Assembly: GCA_002284615.2 (NCBI GenBank)
Contig: MU069723.1
Location: 197,596-207,991 of the forward strand
Length of the DNA stretch: 10,396 nucleotides
Direction: 5' to 3'
From: Dunaliella salina
Taxonomy: Eukaryota; Chlorophyta; Chlorophyceae; Chlamydomonadales; Dunaliellaceae
Shown: positions 1 through 6,849 of the stretch, in pieces
Layout: the number at the start of each line of letters is the position of its first letter
Numbering within the stretch: the stretch's first letter is position 1
Translations under genes and position numbers: made by a program
The notes under the pieces: generated by a model
What the model was told of the DNA's origin: nothing
The model's input: the letters and a program-made list of their open reading frames with translations, nothing else
Databases searched by the model: none

Positions 1-86
1 GCAATTTCAACAATCAGTTGATGCAGAGGGGTTCTATAGGAGCCCAGCAATCACCATGATTTTTCTCTGGAAGTTGGTGGAGGGGG

Positions 87-222
87 GGAGGCTGGCTCGG
101 CTCATCATTTTCTTTTATTTTTTTGGGCCGAGGCGGCCTGTGTGAACAACCTCGCCTCGGCTAAAAAAATAATTAAAAAACATTTTTGCGGAGCCGAGCC
201 GCTAGTGTGAACGCGGCCTTAG
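87..222. repeat. fold-back (MITE-like) element with nested inverted repeats
   Basis: Two nested inverted repeats are visible. The outer arms are GGCTCGGCTC (94-103) and GAGCCGAGCC (191-200); the inner arms are GCCGAGGCG (127-135) and CGCCTCGGC (153-161). A motif of the form GTGTGAAC follows a GCCG-rich stretch twice, at about 139-146 and 205-212. Between the arms are A/T-rich tracts. This is the architecture of a small non-autonomous fold-back element. I see no clean terminal repeat with a flanking target duplication, so the limits and the superfamily are uncertain. It carries no protein. Confidence 0.45.
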
Positions 223-250
223 GGGTCTCCCTTGATTGGGGGGAGGGAGC

Positions 251-390
251 GCAGTCCCCCCTGCATTGCTCATTTCGACTCACCTGCTGGTAAGCTGCAT
301 GAAAGTGGCATGCTTGGATTGTGAGCAGGTGTTGGAGGTCTAGTGCTAGGACAGGGGGGTGCAGCCCCCCCTGCATTGCTCATTCCAATT
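251..390 (+). repeat. pair of C-rich direct repeats (251-280 and 361-390)
   Basis: A stretch reading GCAG, a run of C, then TGCATTGCTCATT occurs at 251-280 and again at 361-390. A 19-base core is identical in both (256-274 and 366-384), and the next bases are similar. Each copy is preceded by a G-run, so G-run/C-run hairpins can form around TGCA. The copies lie about 110 bases apart. They are probably pieces of a dispersed repeat family; no function is visible. Confidence 0.5.
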
Positions 391-851
391 TTCCTGGTGG
401 TGAAGTGCGAACTTGAATTCAGGTGCCATGGCATCCCCAGCAAGGGAAGCACGAGCCATGGATGGAGACATGAGACTCCCAGATGTTTGGCTCCGTAACT
501 CCTTTGCCTGTGCGCTCGACGTCAACCCCACCACATCTGCACATTGCATGCCCATCCTTGCCCATAGGAACAGGGAGTTGTCAAGGATCCCTGTGATTCA
601 TTTCAATGGGCCTGATGTTTGGATCTGTCTTCAGGAGCAAGCCTCATGAATTGAGGTGAATTGGTATCCGTCACAGGAGATGCACCAGCTCCGCCCCTTT
701 TTTTGTGATCCGCAGGAGACCCTGTTGTCTGGTTGTTACATGAGTTGCTTTTATATATGAAAACGCTTCTTGGTTTTATGATATTTGCACGTTTCCTCTC
801 ATGTGTCATCGGAGGTGCATCAGTTCCTCTCCTGAAGAACTACCTCGAAAA
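391..851. other. unassigned stretch before the tRNA gene
   Basis: There are short open frames here on both strands (for example 413-649 plus), but none shows a recognisable domain, a convincing start context or conserved composition. I see no repeat structure. A TATA-like stretch at 751-758 is roughly 100 bases upstream of the tRNA. That is too far to be assigned to it with confidence. Confidence 0.4.
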
Positions 852-931
852 GACGAGGTGGCCGAGCGGTCTAAGGCGCTAGTTTCAGGTACTAGTTCTT
901 CGGAGCGTGGGTTCGAATCCCATCCTCGTCA
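852..931 (+). tRNA. tRNA-Leu, anticodon CAG
   Basis: The full cloverleaf can be folded by eye. The 7-bp acceptor stem is perfect (852-858 with 924-930), with discriminator A at 931 as expected for leucine tRNA. The D-arm region carries the internal promoter A box (TGGCCGAGCGG, 859-869). The anticodon stem is perfect (879-883 with 891-895), and its 7-base loop holds CAG at 886-888, which reads CUG leucine codons. The T stem (907-911 with 919-923, one G-U pair) encloses TTCGAAT, and the B box is GGTTCGAATCC (910-920). A short extra arm (896-906) folds as a small hairpin with a cUUCGg tetraloop, which fits the type II class of leucine tRNAs. There is no intron and no encoded CCA, so this is a eukaryotic nuclear-type gene. 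It appears functional. Confidence 0.95.
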
Positions 932-935
932 TTTT
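932..935 (+). terminator. RNA polymerase III T-run terminator of tRNA-Leu
   Basis: TTTT begins right after the discriminator base. This is a minimal polymerase III terminator and supports the tRNA gene being transcribed from its internal A and B boxes. Confidence 0.75.
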
Positions 936-1353
936 GATAAAGAGCAAAGAGGCTTGAGAAATTCCGTGCGCGAGCATGGAAGTGTGGGCGAGGATCTGTG
1001 GTATGGGTGCTCATCGCGCAGAGCGGAAGGAACCGTCCGAGGAGGTACAAGCCAGCAAGGTTGACATGTAGGAAGAGTGCTTAAGGGAGCACTTGCATGC
1101 GCCTTCAGAGGGGTGTTGTGTGGATATGATGGATGCTTCACACATGGTCATTGGCTAGTGCCACCGGGGTTGCGTTTCAAGTATCACGGGATCGTGTTTG
1201 GCCAGGGGCTGTAGGACGACTTGGTTTATGCACTTGTTTGCAGGCTACAAGAGGAAGAAAAATGCTTCACACCTCCACTGCATGCATATGTATTTTGCTG
1301 GCCCCATCAGAGTTGACAAGAGCTTTTGCTTCCATGGACCAGCTGATTCGGGT
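936..1353. other. unassigned stretch between tRNA and hAT element
   Basis: Open frames overlap here on both strands (for example one starting at 1133, plus), but they run into the hAT terminus and have no recognisable motif. I see no gene. This was the target sequence into which the hAT element inserted. Confidence 0.4.
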
Positions 1354-1361
1354 GGGGGTAT
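1354..1361. repeat. 8-bp target site duplication, left copy (outer hAT)
   Basis: GGGGGTAT directly precedes the left terminal inverted repeat and recurs exactly at 4026-4033 after the right one. An 8-bp duplication is the hallmark of hAT transposition. Confidence 0.92.
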
Positions 1362-1378
1362 CAGGGCTGCACCATACG
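1362..1378 (+). repeat. hAT terminal inverted repeat, outer copy, left
   Basis: CAGGGCTGCACCATACG opens the outer element. It is followed by CTACG repeats up to about 1404. The same 17 bases occur at 2069-2085, and the complement occurs at 3379-3395 exactly and at 4009-4025 with one change. Confidence 0.93.
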
Positions 1379-1920
1379 CCTACGCTACGCTACGCTACGC
1401 TACATGAGGCTGTGAGCGTAGGAAAAAGAAAGTCTTTTGCCTTGCTTCTTTTCAATTGTATGTTCTTTCTTTAAGCAAGAGGAGGGCGCAGCAGTCCTGA
1501 GCTGCTCAATCTATGAATAATTTAGGAGGGAGATGGGTAAGCCAATAAGACAAGACCCTACTGCCTCAGGGACTTCCAGACTTCGGTTCTTTTATTTACT
1601 CTTACTGCCAAGGAGTTGGCTCATTGCTATCTTTAGCACACTACTGCATAAGATGGAGGGAGCCTGAAACAAGTAATTGAGCATGCACGCGCAAATGTGT
1701 GCATGCAAGTGTTACCATGAGAGAAGAAAGACGTCTACGCTGGGCACAGCCAGCGTGCATTAAGGAAAGGCCCGACAATTAGTGTTGAAACATGAAAGTG
1801 AGCCCCACCAGTTTTACCTAGAGGAGAAGCACAGAAGTCTACACCAGCAACTTGGCCTCCACCTAGAACACTCAAGACACAGACGTCAAGAGCCACAGGA
1901 ACAAGCAGTATGCATCACAC

Positions 1921-2058
1921 CTGGTCCAGGAGGCTTGTGCGCAAGCGGTTGTAGTGGGGAGGCTTTTACCCTGGGCCTGCTTTAATGCCAGCTTGCAGCA
2001 TGCGCAGCCAGTAGGGGGAGCGGGCGTGAGCAGACGGGACTCCACAGGCAGCAAAGTA
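1921..2058 (-). pseudogene. hAT transposase fragment (DUF659-like start), outer copy
   Basis: Read on the minus strand, this 46-codon stretch starts YFAACGVPSAHARSPYW and ends RLRTSLLDQ. Between them is PG-stop-KPP. The pattern 'G-I/V-P-F ... RSPYF ... GPGYKPP ... LRT-LLD' is characteristic of the region at the start of the DUF659-like part of hAT transposases. A nonsense TAA (minus 1968-1966) sits where the family has tyrosine. Phe of GVPF has become Ser in this copy. After LLDQ the frame stops at once (GTGTGA). This could be an old intron donor or the deletion edge. Catalytic and dimerisation regions are absent. The coding sequence upstream of this piece now lies on the far side of the inner insertion (3404-3450). 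Confidence 0.75.
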
Positions 2059-2060
2059 CA

Positions 2061-2068
2061 TGGACACC
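2061..2068. repeat. 8-bp target site duplication, left copy (inner hAT)
   Basis: TGGACACC abuts the left end of the inner element and recurs exactly at 3396-3403 after its right end. In the inner element the same octamer occurs once, at the equivalent internal site (2788-2795). This shows what the uninterrupted target looked like. Confidence 0.92.
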
Positions 2069-2647
2069 CAGGGCTGCACCATACGCCTACGCTACGCTAC
2101 GTCTACGCTACGCTACGGTACGCTACGTGAGGCTGTGAGCGTAGGAAAAAGAAAGTCATTTGCCTTGCTTTTTTTCAATTGTATGTTCTTTCTTTAAGCA
2201 AGAGGAGGGCGCAGCAGTCCTGAGCTGCTCAATCTATGAATAATTTAGAAGGGAGGGAGATGGGCCAATAAGACAAAACCCTACTGCCTCTGGGACTTCT
2301 AAACTTCTGCTCTTTTATTTACTCTTACTGCCAAGGAGTTGGCTCATTGTAATCTTTAGCACACTACTGCATAAGATGGAGGGAGCCTGAAACAAGTAAT
2401 TGAGCATGCACGCGCAAATGTGTGCATGCAAGTGTTACCATGAAAGAAGAAAGAAAGTCTACGCTGGGCACAGCCAGCATGCATTAAGGAAAGGCCCGAC
2501 AATTAGTGTTGAAACATGAAAGTGAGCCCCACCAGTTTTACCTAGAGAAGGAGAAGCACAAAAGTCTACACCAGCAACTTGGCCTCCACCTAGAACACTC
2601 AATATACAGACGACAGGAGCCACAGGAACAAGCAGTATGCATCACAC

Positions 2648-2842
2648 CTGGTCCAGGAGGCTTGTGCGCAAGCGGTTGTAGTGGGGAGGCTTTTACCCTG
2701 GGCTTGCTTTAATGACAGCTTGCAGCATGCGCAGCCAGTAGGGGGAGCGGGCGTGAGCAAACGGGACTCCATAGGCAGCAAAGTACATGGACACCTGCAA
2801 ATCTGCCTGCTCTCGTCACTGCCGCTTGGCTGCATCATCCAT
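2648..2842 (-). pseudogene. hAT transposase fragment (DUF659-like start), inner copy
   Basis: Translated from an ATG at minus 2842, the frame gives MDDAAKRQ, a stop (TGA, 2818-2816), then REQADLQVSMYFAAYGVPF, then a RSPYWLRMLQAV segment, then PG-stop-KPP (TAA, 2695-2693) and RLRTSLLDQ. This is the hAT transposase segment that leads from the BED finger into the DUF659-like core. It is better preserved here than in the outer copy because GVPF is intact. The outer copy has CGA where this copy has TGA, so that stop is private to the inner copy. The TAA is shared by both. The octamer TGGACACC encoding '-VS-' (2788-2795) is the site hit in the outer copy. Confidence 0.75.
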
Positions 2843-2962
2843 GATGGTTTGCGTGAGCAGCCAATACGAGGAGGCGCTTGACAGCTGCATGGGCGTGCGC
2901 GTACCTGCTAATGCTGTGCTGCCCCTGCCCCCCTGAGGTGTGGGTGCTGTTGCTCCTTAATC

Positions 2963-3240
2963 CTAAATGAGATGCTCATCATTCAAGGGGCAGCGCTCAT
3001 CCTCGCGCTTCCGCTTCTTGTTGTCCTCGAGGAGCTTCTTCATCTGGGTTGCCTCCTCCTGCTCCGCATGCTGCACACATCCTCTGCCTTGTAGGTGTGA
3101 GTGCAATCCTTCACACCCCTACCCAGCTTCAGCACATGGCTGCGCGCACGGGAGGGAGCTCCAGTGAAAAAAACTTGCCCTTNCGAATATCGAACAGCTT
3201 TTTATAAATATNATCACTCATTATNTTAATATAAGGAATG
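2963..3240 (-). pseudogene. degenerate hAT transposase N-terminal region, inner copy
   Basis: On the minus strand, a start-like region near 3226 gives MSD-x-IYKKLFD and then KGKFFS. Compared with the outer copy, about 32 bp covering the Cys-x2-Cys of the BED finger are missing here (near 3170-3180). Further on, the frame ends QMKKLLEDNKKRKREDE, then CPLNDEHLI and TAG (minus 2965-2963). A one-base deletion near the CSMQEQ segment shifts the frame relative to the outer copy. Three N calls (3183, 3212, 3225) lie within it. No functional product is possible. Confidence 0.5.
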
Positions 3241-3378
3241 GGAAGAAGTGCTTGCATTGGGTTGTTGGTGGCCACCCCATGGGCACCCCTCGGCCCTTCC
3301 TGCCTGGCGCCTGGCGTAGCAGAGTAGCACGTATCGTAGGCGTAGCGTAGCGTAGGTGCGCTACGTGTCAAAATCTCA

Positions 3379-3395
3379 CGTATGGTGCAGCCCTG
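3379..3395 (-). repeat. hAT terminal inverted repeat, inner copy, right
   Basis: This 17-base stretch is the exact inverted complement of 2069-2085. It is followed directly by TGGACACC, the inner target duplication. Confidence 0.93.
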
Positions 3396-3403
3396 TGGAC
3401 ACC
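3396..3403. repeat. 8-bp target site duplication, right copy (inner hAT)
   Basis: TGGACACC is identical to 2061-2068. From 3404 the outer element resumes (TGCAAATCTGCC), just as the inner element continues after its own TGGACACC at 2796. Confidence 0.92.
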
Positions 3404-3570
3404 TGCAAATCTGCCTGCTCTCGTCGCTGCCGCTTGGCTGCATCATCCATGGTGGTTTGCGTGAGCGGCCAGCGCGTGGAGGCGCCTGACAGCTGCATGG
3501 GCGTGCGCGTACCTGCTGATGCTGTGCTGCCCCTGCCCCCCTGAGGTGTGGGTGCTGTTGCTGCTTGCTC

Positions 3571-3852
3571 CTAAATGAGGTGCTCATCATTCAAGGGGCA
3601 GCGCTCATCCTCGCGCTTGCGCTTCTTCTTGTTGTCCTCCTTCATCTGGGTTGCCTTCTGCTCCTGCATGCTGCACACATCCTCTGCCTCGTAGGTGTGA
3701 GTGCAATCCTTCACACCCCTACCCAGCTTCAGCACATGGCTGCGCGCACGGGAGGGAGCTCCAGTGAAAAAAACTCTCGCACTGCCTGCACGTCCATCCC
3801 TTGTTTTTGCCCTTTGAACATCGAATAGCTTATTGTATAAAAATATAATAAC
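3571..3852 (-). pseudogene. hAT transposase N-terminal BED zinc-finger remnant, outer copy
   Basis: A 93-codon open frame without ATG runs on the minus strand from 3852 to a TAG at 3573-3571. It reads YNKLFDV, then FFTGAPSRARSHVLKLGRG, then VKDCTHTYEAEDVCSM, a Glu/Lys-rich helix, a basic cluster NKKKRKRED that could be a nuclear localisation signal, and CPLNDEHLI. The 'F-TG-SR-R-H-L...GKGVK-CT' pattern is that of BED fingers in hAT transposases and supplies the His and Cys ligands. The missing Cys-x2-Cys (CRQC) is present in a neighbouring frame at minus 3790-3779, next to a run of seven T, so at least one frameshift has broken the finger. BED fingers bind the transposon ends. This piece lies upstream (in coding sense) of the DUF659-like pieces. 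Confidence 0.65.
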
Positions 3853-4008
3853 TCATTATTTTAACGTAAGGAATGAAAAGAAGTGAGTGCTTGCATATTG
3901 GGTTGTTGGTGGGCACCCCTCGGCCCTTCCTGCCTGGCGCCTGGCGTAGCACAGTAGCACGTATCGTAGGCGTAGCGTAGCGTAGGTGCGCTACGTGTCA
4001 AAATCTCA

Positions 4009-4025
4009 CGTATGGTGTAGCCCTG
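4009..4025 (-). repeat. hAT terminal inverted repeat, outer copy, right
   Basis: CGTATGGTGTAGCCCTG is the inverted complement of 1362-1378 with one mismatch. CGTAG subterminal repeats (about 3965-3996) precede it. Confidence 0.92.
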
Positions 4026-4033
4026 GGGGGTAT
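4026..4033. repeat. 8-bp target site duplication, right copy (outer hAT)
   Basis: GGGGGTAT is identical to 1354-1361 and directly follows the right terminal repeat. Confidence 0.92.
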
Positions 4034-4715
4034 GTGCGAGTTTGTGTGCAAGTTGCAAGAGAACAGAAAGCAAGTTGTCACACCAAATTAGTGGCATTGC
4101 TGAATCATGGTTCAAACAAGTGTGTGTTGTGTGACCTGTATTTAGGTGGGGTTGTTTTATTGGGTTCTCTCTCTTATTTAAACCTTCTGTACCACCTTTC
4201 CTTGAGGTTTGGCTCCGTTTCTGTTATCCCTGGCCTTGTGCTAGGGGTGCCCTGTCCCTGATGTAACGCTACTTTGGTGAAGCTGGTCCACACCTGCTGC
4301 GCCTGCCCCAAGAATTCTCTATGTGCTGCAGCCAAGCCAGCACTCTGCAGCTAGTCCAAGAACAGCTAAGCAGCAGCATGAAGAGCAAGCAGGGTAGCAG
4401 TCCACTCGCACCTCAAGCCCTCAGCTCGAGTGAACCTGTCCCTTGTCGGATGGCTTTTGCCGACTCTGGACAAAAAACCTTTCATAATGTGACCTGCTTC
4501 CAGAATAGTAAAAGCGTAATAACAGTGATTGAGCATGACAAAGTGAAGGCAGGCTGTAGGCTTCGAGTGGGGGACAGGTTTGCTGACTGGCAAAACCCAT
4601 CAAAGGGCACTGAAACCTCCACTACAACAGCTAGCCTCGGTGGGACCTAGAAACGCAAAGTTAATAGGACCCCGGAGGTTGTCTGCCAACCACCTACACG
4701 TCTGGATGATTCTTC
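4034..4715. other. unassigned stretch right of the hAT element
   Basis: The longest plus frame here (4321-4650, 109 codons) encodes a Ser/Gln-rich polypeptide with no recognisable motif. A minus frame of similar length overlaps it, so neither is supported. A motif AAACCT...ACAGCTAGCCT...GA/GGGACC at about 4611-4648 recurs in degenerate form at about 4908-4945, a hint of an old dispersed repeat. Confidence 0.35.
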
Positions 4716-4810
4716 TTTCACAAATTGCGCGAAAGGGCTGCCGTATTTTCATGGAAAAAGAAAAATAAGTCTACGCCGGCCAGAGGCCACGTGCATTCAA
4801 GAAAGGTTTC
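4716..4810 (+). repeat. degenerate relative of the hAT left-arm sequence
   Basis: The string AGTCTACGC, a GGC-rich palindromic stretch, GTGCATT and AAG-AAAGG (about 4769-4807) parallels 1731-1770 and 2457-2495 in the hAT left arms, in the same order and orientation. An ATG-GAAAAAGAAA stretch lies before it, as in the arms. It looks like a fossil of a related element. Its limits are not clear and no terminal repeats are seen. Confidence 0.4.
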
Positions 4811-4837
4811 CTAATGATAGATACATATGTATCTTAC

Positions 4838-4845
<8 letters not shown>

Positions 4846-4882
<37 letters not shown>
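4846..4882. repeat. (TA)n microsatellite
   Basis: An uninterrupted alternating A/T tract of 37 bases, preceded by imperfect ATACATA sequence. A perfect 14-base palindrome, GATACATATGTATC, lies just upstream at 4820-4833. Confidence 0.95.
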
Positions 4883-4883
<1 letters not shown>

Positions 4884-5483
4884 CAGGGGCCTTCCCAAAT
4901 AGCCCTCAAAACCTACTTTCTACACAGCTAGCCTAGATGAGACCCAACCGTTTGAACCAACCGTTTGTTTTGCAGAGTACGTCATCAGCAAAGGAGGCGC
5001 TGCTTAGAATGTTGGCCAGGTGTGTTTCCGAGATGGTTTGGTTTTGACTTGGGATGCAGATGTGTTTGTAACCGCGCCCTCCTACGTGGAGCTAGCGGAG
5101 GAGGGGTTCCATATATAGTAGGAATAGGAAAGGAGACAATGTGTCGCCTTGGATAGTGCCTCTTTCAACGGCAGTTTGTCCAGTATTAGTCCCATTGGCA
5201 AGTTTGATAAGGGTGGTTGTCGCGTGTGCTGACTTCGCTGGTCTAATTCACTGCGCCAACTAGACAGGGGAGAGATTGGTACTGAGGAGCACAGGGGTTG
5301 TGAGTTGCTGCCCCTTCTGCTAAGGCTGCTCCCCTGCGCCTCGGCCCGCGCTGCGTGAGTGCTGCGGGGCCTGAGGCTTGGTGGAATGGATGTGTGGCTA
5401 ACAAGATTCCTAGGAGATTCCGTGAGATTCGAGGCTGTGATGCAGAGCACCTGGTGCAATTGAATGCTGGCGCTTGGATTTAG
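4883..5483. other. unassigned stretch
   Basis: A 157-codon minus-strand frame (5555-5082) covers part of this region. It is rich in Ser and Pro, has no motif I recognise and includes the antisense of the 40-bp tandem repeat, so I do not call it a gene. I see no structured RNA or mobile-element ends. Confidence 0.35.
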
Positions 5484-5558
5484 TGTACCTGGACCCTGAA
5501 AGGGGCAGATGGTACTGGAAGGGTGTGCCTGGACCTTGGGAGAGGCAGATGGCACTGG
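5484..5558 (+). repeat. two-copy tandem repeat, 40-bp period
   Basis: A 35-base segment built on TGTRCCTGGACC, GGGGCAGATGG and ACTGG occurs at 5484-5518 and again at 5524-5558 with a few substitutions. It is a small, diverged local duplication. Confidence 0.7.
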
Positions 5559-5662
5559 CTAGATGCTTGGGATGCTTCCTTGCTTGACTTCCTCCTGTAC
5601 TACTCACCGGACGCAGCCTGAATGTACGCCGGGCTCTGAGTCTGATGATGGCTTGTGTAGGT

Positions 5663-6002
5663 TGTTACACTCGGGGATGACGAATTGATTCAAAGAGAGA
5701 AAGGCACGGGTAACAAACAACCCTGACCACACAAACTAACTGCTCAGCCGAAGCCACAGGAAAACCAGGAGATAAAAGGAAATAAAACTTCAAGTCTTAC
5801 TGCACACAGCAGCAGCCTCAGAAGGGCTCAAGTTTATTGATGACGGAAGTCGGACTCTGACGAGTCCTCCAGCTACACAAGACACTGATGACAGAGTTGC
5901 TAAGGCACAAAAGGAGCAATGAGGAACACAAGGACACTGAGTTGCTCTCACAGGAGCTTGCAAAGCAGAACTGAGGACTGCACAGCTGGGTCTCTACTAA
6001 CA
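5663..6002. mobile_element. probable solo LTR of an LTR retrotransposon (340 bp)
   Basis: The segment starts TGTTA and ends TAACA, a 5-bp inverted repeat of the TG...CA type seen at LTR ends. It is flanked by AGGT on both sides (5659-5662 and 6004-6007); counted as five bases the flanks are TAGGT and AAGGT. LTR integration gives 4-6 bp duplications. AATAAA-type polyadenylation signals lie inside on both strands (plus 5781-5786; minus 5838-5833), so its orientation is not settled. No gag or pol sequence is next to it, hence a solo LTR left by recombination. It could also be a chance match, because the end motifs are short. Confidence 0.5.
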
Positions 6003-6233
6003 AAGGTTTGGTGCATGGGCATGCACACTCTTGCATAAACATCTGAAGGCCTGAAGTCTACTGGGAAACTTGCCCCCTTGAGGCACAAGGCATAAGGACA
6101 CACAGATACAGGTTTCCTGGACTGTTCAGCCAGTGACTCCATGGAATCACCAAAAGGAGACATGGTACACCAGGTTCACATGCACACAAGCTAGGAGTCT
6201 CTCCAGGCTTGCAGCAGGAGCTGCAGAAGAAGC
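6003..6233. other. unassigned stretch between LTR candidate and RT fragment
   Basis: This should hold the rest of the reverse transcriptase if the LINE were continuous, but no YxDD or downstream motif can be read in any minus frame. The frames present show no recognisable domain. Confidence 0.35.
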
Positions 6234-6834
6234 CTATGGTACAGGAGCTAAATCCCAATCACTCATGCTCCAGCTAAGCGAAGCGCACGCGGATGCTCTC
6301 ACGCATGACATGGTGGCGTCTTCGTACAGGTTCTTAACAGTGTCTATGGCATCAGTGGGGAAGCCAAGGTCATACATTATCCATAGCATGCGGTTGTGAC
6401 CTGTTGTGTTGAAAGCGGAGGTGAAATCCACAATGAGGGCATAGATGTCTTGCTTGAAGAATTTGGCGTCTTCCAAGCTCATGATCACGTTTTGGAGCAG
6501 GTGAATTGTATCTTTTTGGTTGCGGAAGCCAGCCTGCGTACTGCTGTGCAGGGAGTGAGCTTCAGCATATTCATAAAGTGTGCTAGTAATGAGGCGGGTC
6601 CATAGTTTGTAGAGAGTGTTGGCAATTCCTATTGGTCTGTAGGAGGAAAGATTAGTTTTTTCTCCTTTTCCCTTGTCTATCAGGATTGTCCTGCTTGTTT
6701 TCCATTCAAAGGAGTGAGACGCGTGGCCCACATAATGATGAAGAGCTTGTGTATAGTTTCTTGGATCTCAGGAGGGAGCATCCTCAAGAGCTCTCCAGCA
6801 CACTTAAGCCTTCATATGAGCAACAGCTGTCCTG
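6234..6834 (-). pseudogene. LINE reverse transcriptase fragment (N-terminal half of RT)
   Basis: Reverse transcriptase copies the element RNA at the cut target site (target-primed reverse transcription). The main minus frame (6731-6234) shows, in order, EWKTSRTILIDKGKG, SSYRPIGIANTLYKLWTRL (residues 29-47), QAGFR (66-70) and the motif A stretch YALIVDFTSAFN with the first catalytic Asp (about residue 102), then GFPTDAIDTVKNLYED. These are motifs 0 to A and the following helix of LINE-type RTs. Upstream, in another frame, CAGELLRMLPPEIQET and IIMWATRLTPL continue the family pattern, so a one-base indel lies near 6715-6720 and another near 6805. Similarity ends near 6285. Motifs B and C (YxDD), thumb and any nuclease are missing. 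It is a dead, truncated copy, pointing away from the plus-strand LINE remnant to its right. Confidence 0.88.
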
Positions 6835-6849
6835 CACTACAGGCTCAGT

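Larger units (their letters stand above)
2069..3395 (-). mobile_element. inner hAT copy (1327 bp), inserted in the transposase remnant of the outer copy
   Basis: This copy is complete. CAGGGCTGCACCATACG is at 2069-2085 and its exact inverted complement at 3379-3395. CTACG subterminal repeats follow the left end (about 2084-2127) and CGTAG repeats precede the right end (about 3335-3366). Its left 727 bp matches 1362-2068 and its right part matches 3404-4025 along the whole length, with scattered substitutions and small indels. Minus-strand transposase remnants lie at 2648-2842 and 2963-3240. The flanking TGGACACC duplication proves transposition rather than tandem duplication. It is internally deleted compared with autonomous hAT elements, which normally encode a transposase of several hundred residues. 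Confidence 0.92.
1362..4025 (-). mobile_element. composite hAT transposon: one copy inserted into another
   Basis: The 2664-bp block starts with CAGGGCTGCACCATACG (1362-1378) and ends with its inverted complement with one mismatch (4009-4025). It is flanked by GGGGGTAT on both sides. Just inside each end are short CTACG/CGTAG subterminal repeats, typical of hAT transposase binding regions. The block is really two sister elements: the outer is 1362-2068 plus 3404-4025 (1329 bp), and the inner is 2069-3395 (1327 bp). The strand given is that of the transposase remnants. hAT elements (Ac, hobo, Tam3 superfamily) move by cut and paste. The terminal CAGGG, the 8-bp duplications, a BED-finger remnant and a transposase-core remnant together make the assignment firm. 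Neither copy can encode a working transposase, so any movement would need a helper copy elsewhere. Confidence 0.93.

Noticed and set aside
751..758. TATA-like promoter for the tRNA
   Set aside because: It is about 100 bp upstream and polymerase III tRNA genes use internal A and B boxes, both present here.
1377..1404. (CTACG)n tract as a telomere-like or CRISPR-like repeat
   Set aside because: It occurs only just inside the hAT ends in the expected inverted arrangement, with no spacers. It is a subterminal repeat of the transposon.
1362..2795. Simple tandem duplication of a 0.7-kb unit
   Set aside because: The junctions carry terminal repeats and an exact 8-bp duplication, which a tandem duplication would not produce.
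4321..4650. Plus-strand 109-codon frame as a gene
   Set aside because: No domain, Ser/Gln-rich composition, and overlapping antisense frames of similar quality.
5082..5555. Minus-strand 157-codon frame as a gene
   Set aside because: Its N-terminal part is the antisense of a local 40-bp tandem repeat, and the rest has no motif. Long frames like this arise by chance in this composition.
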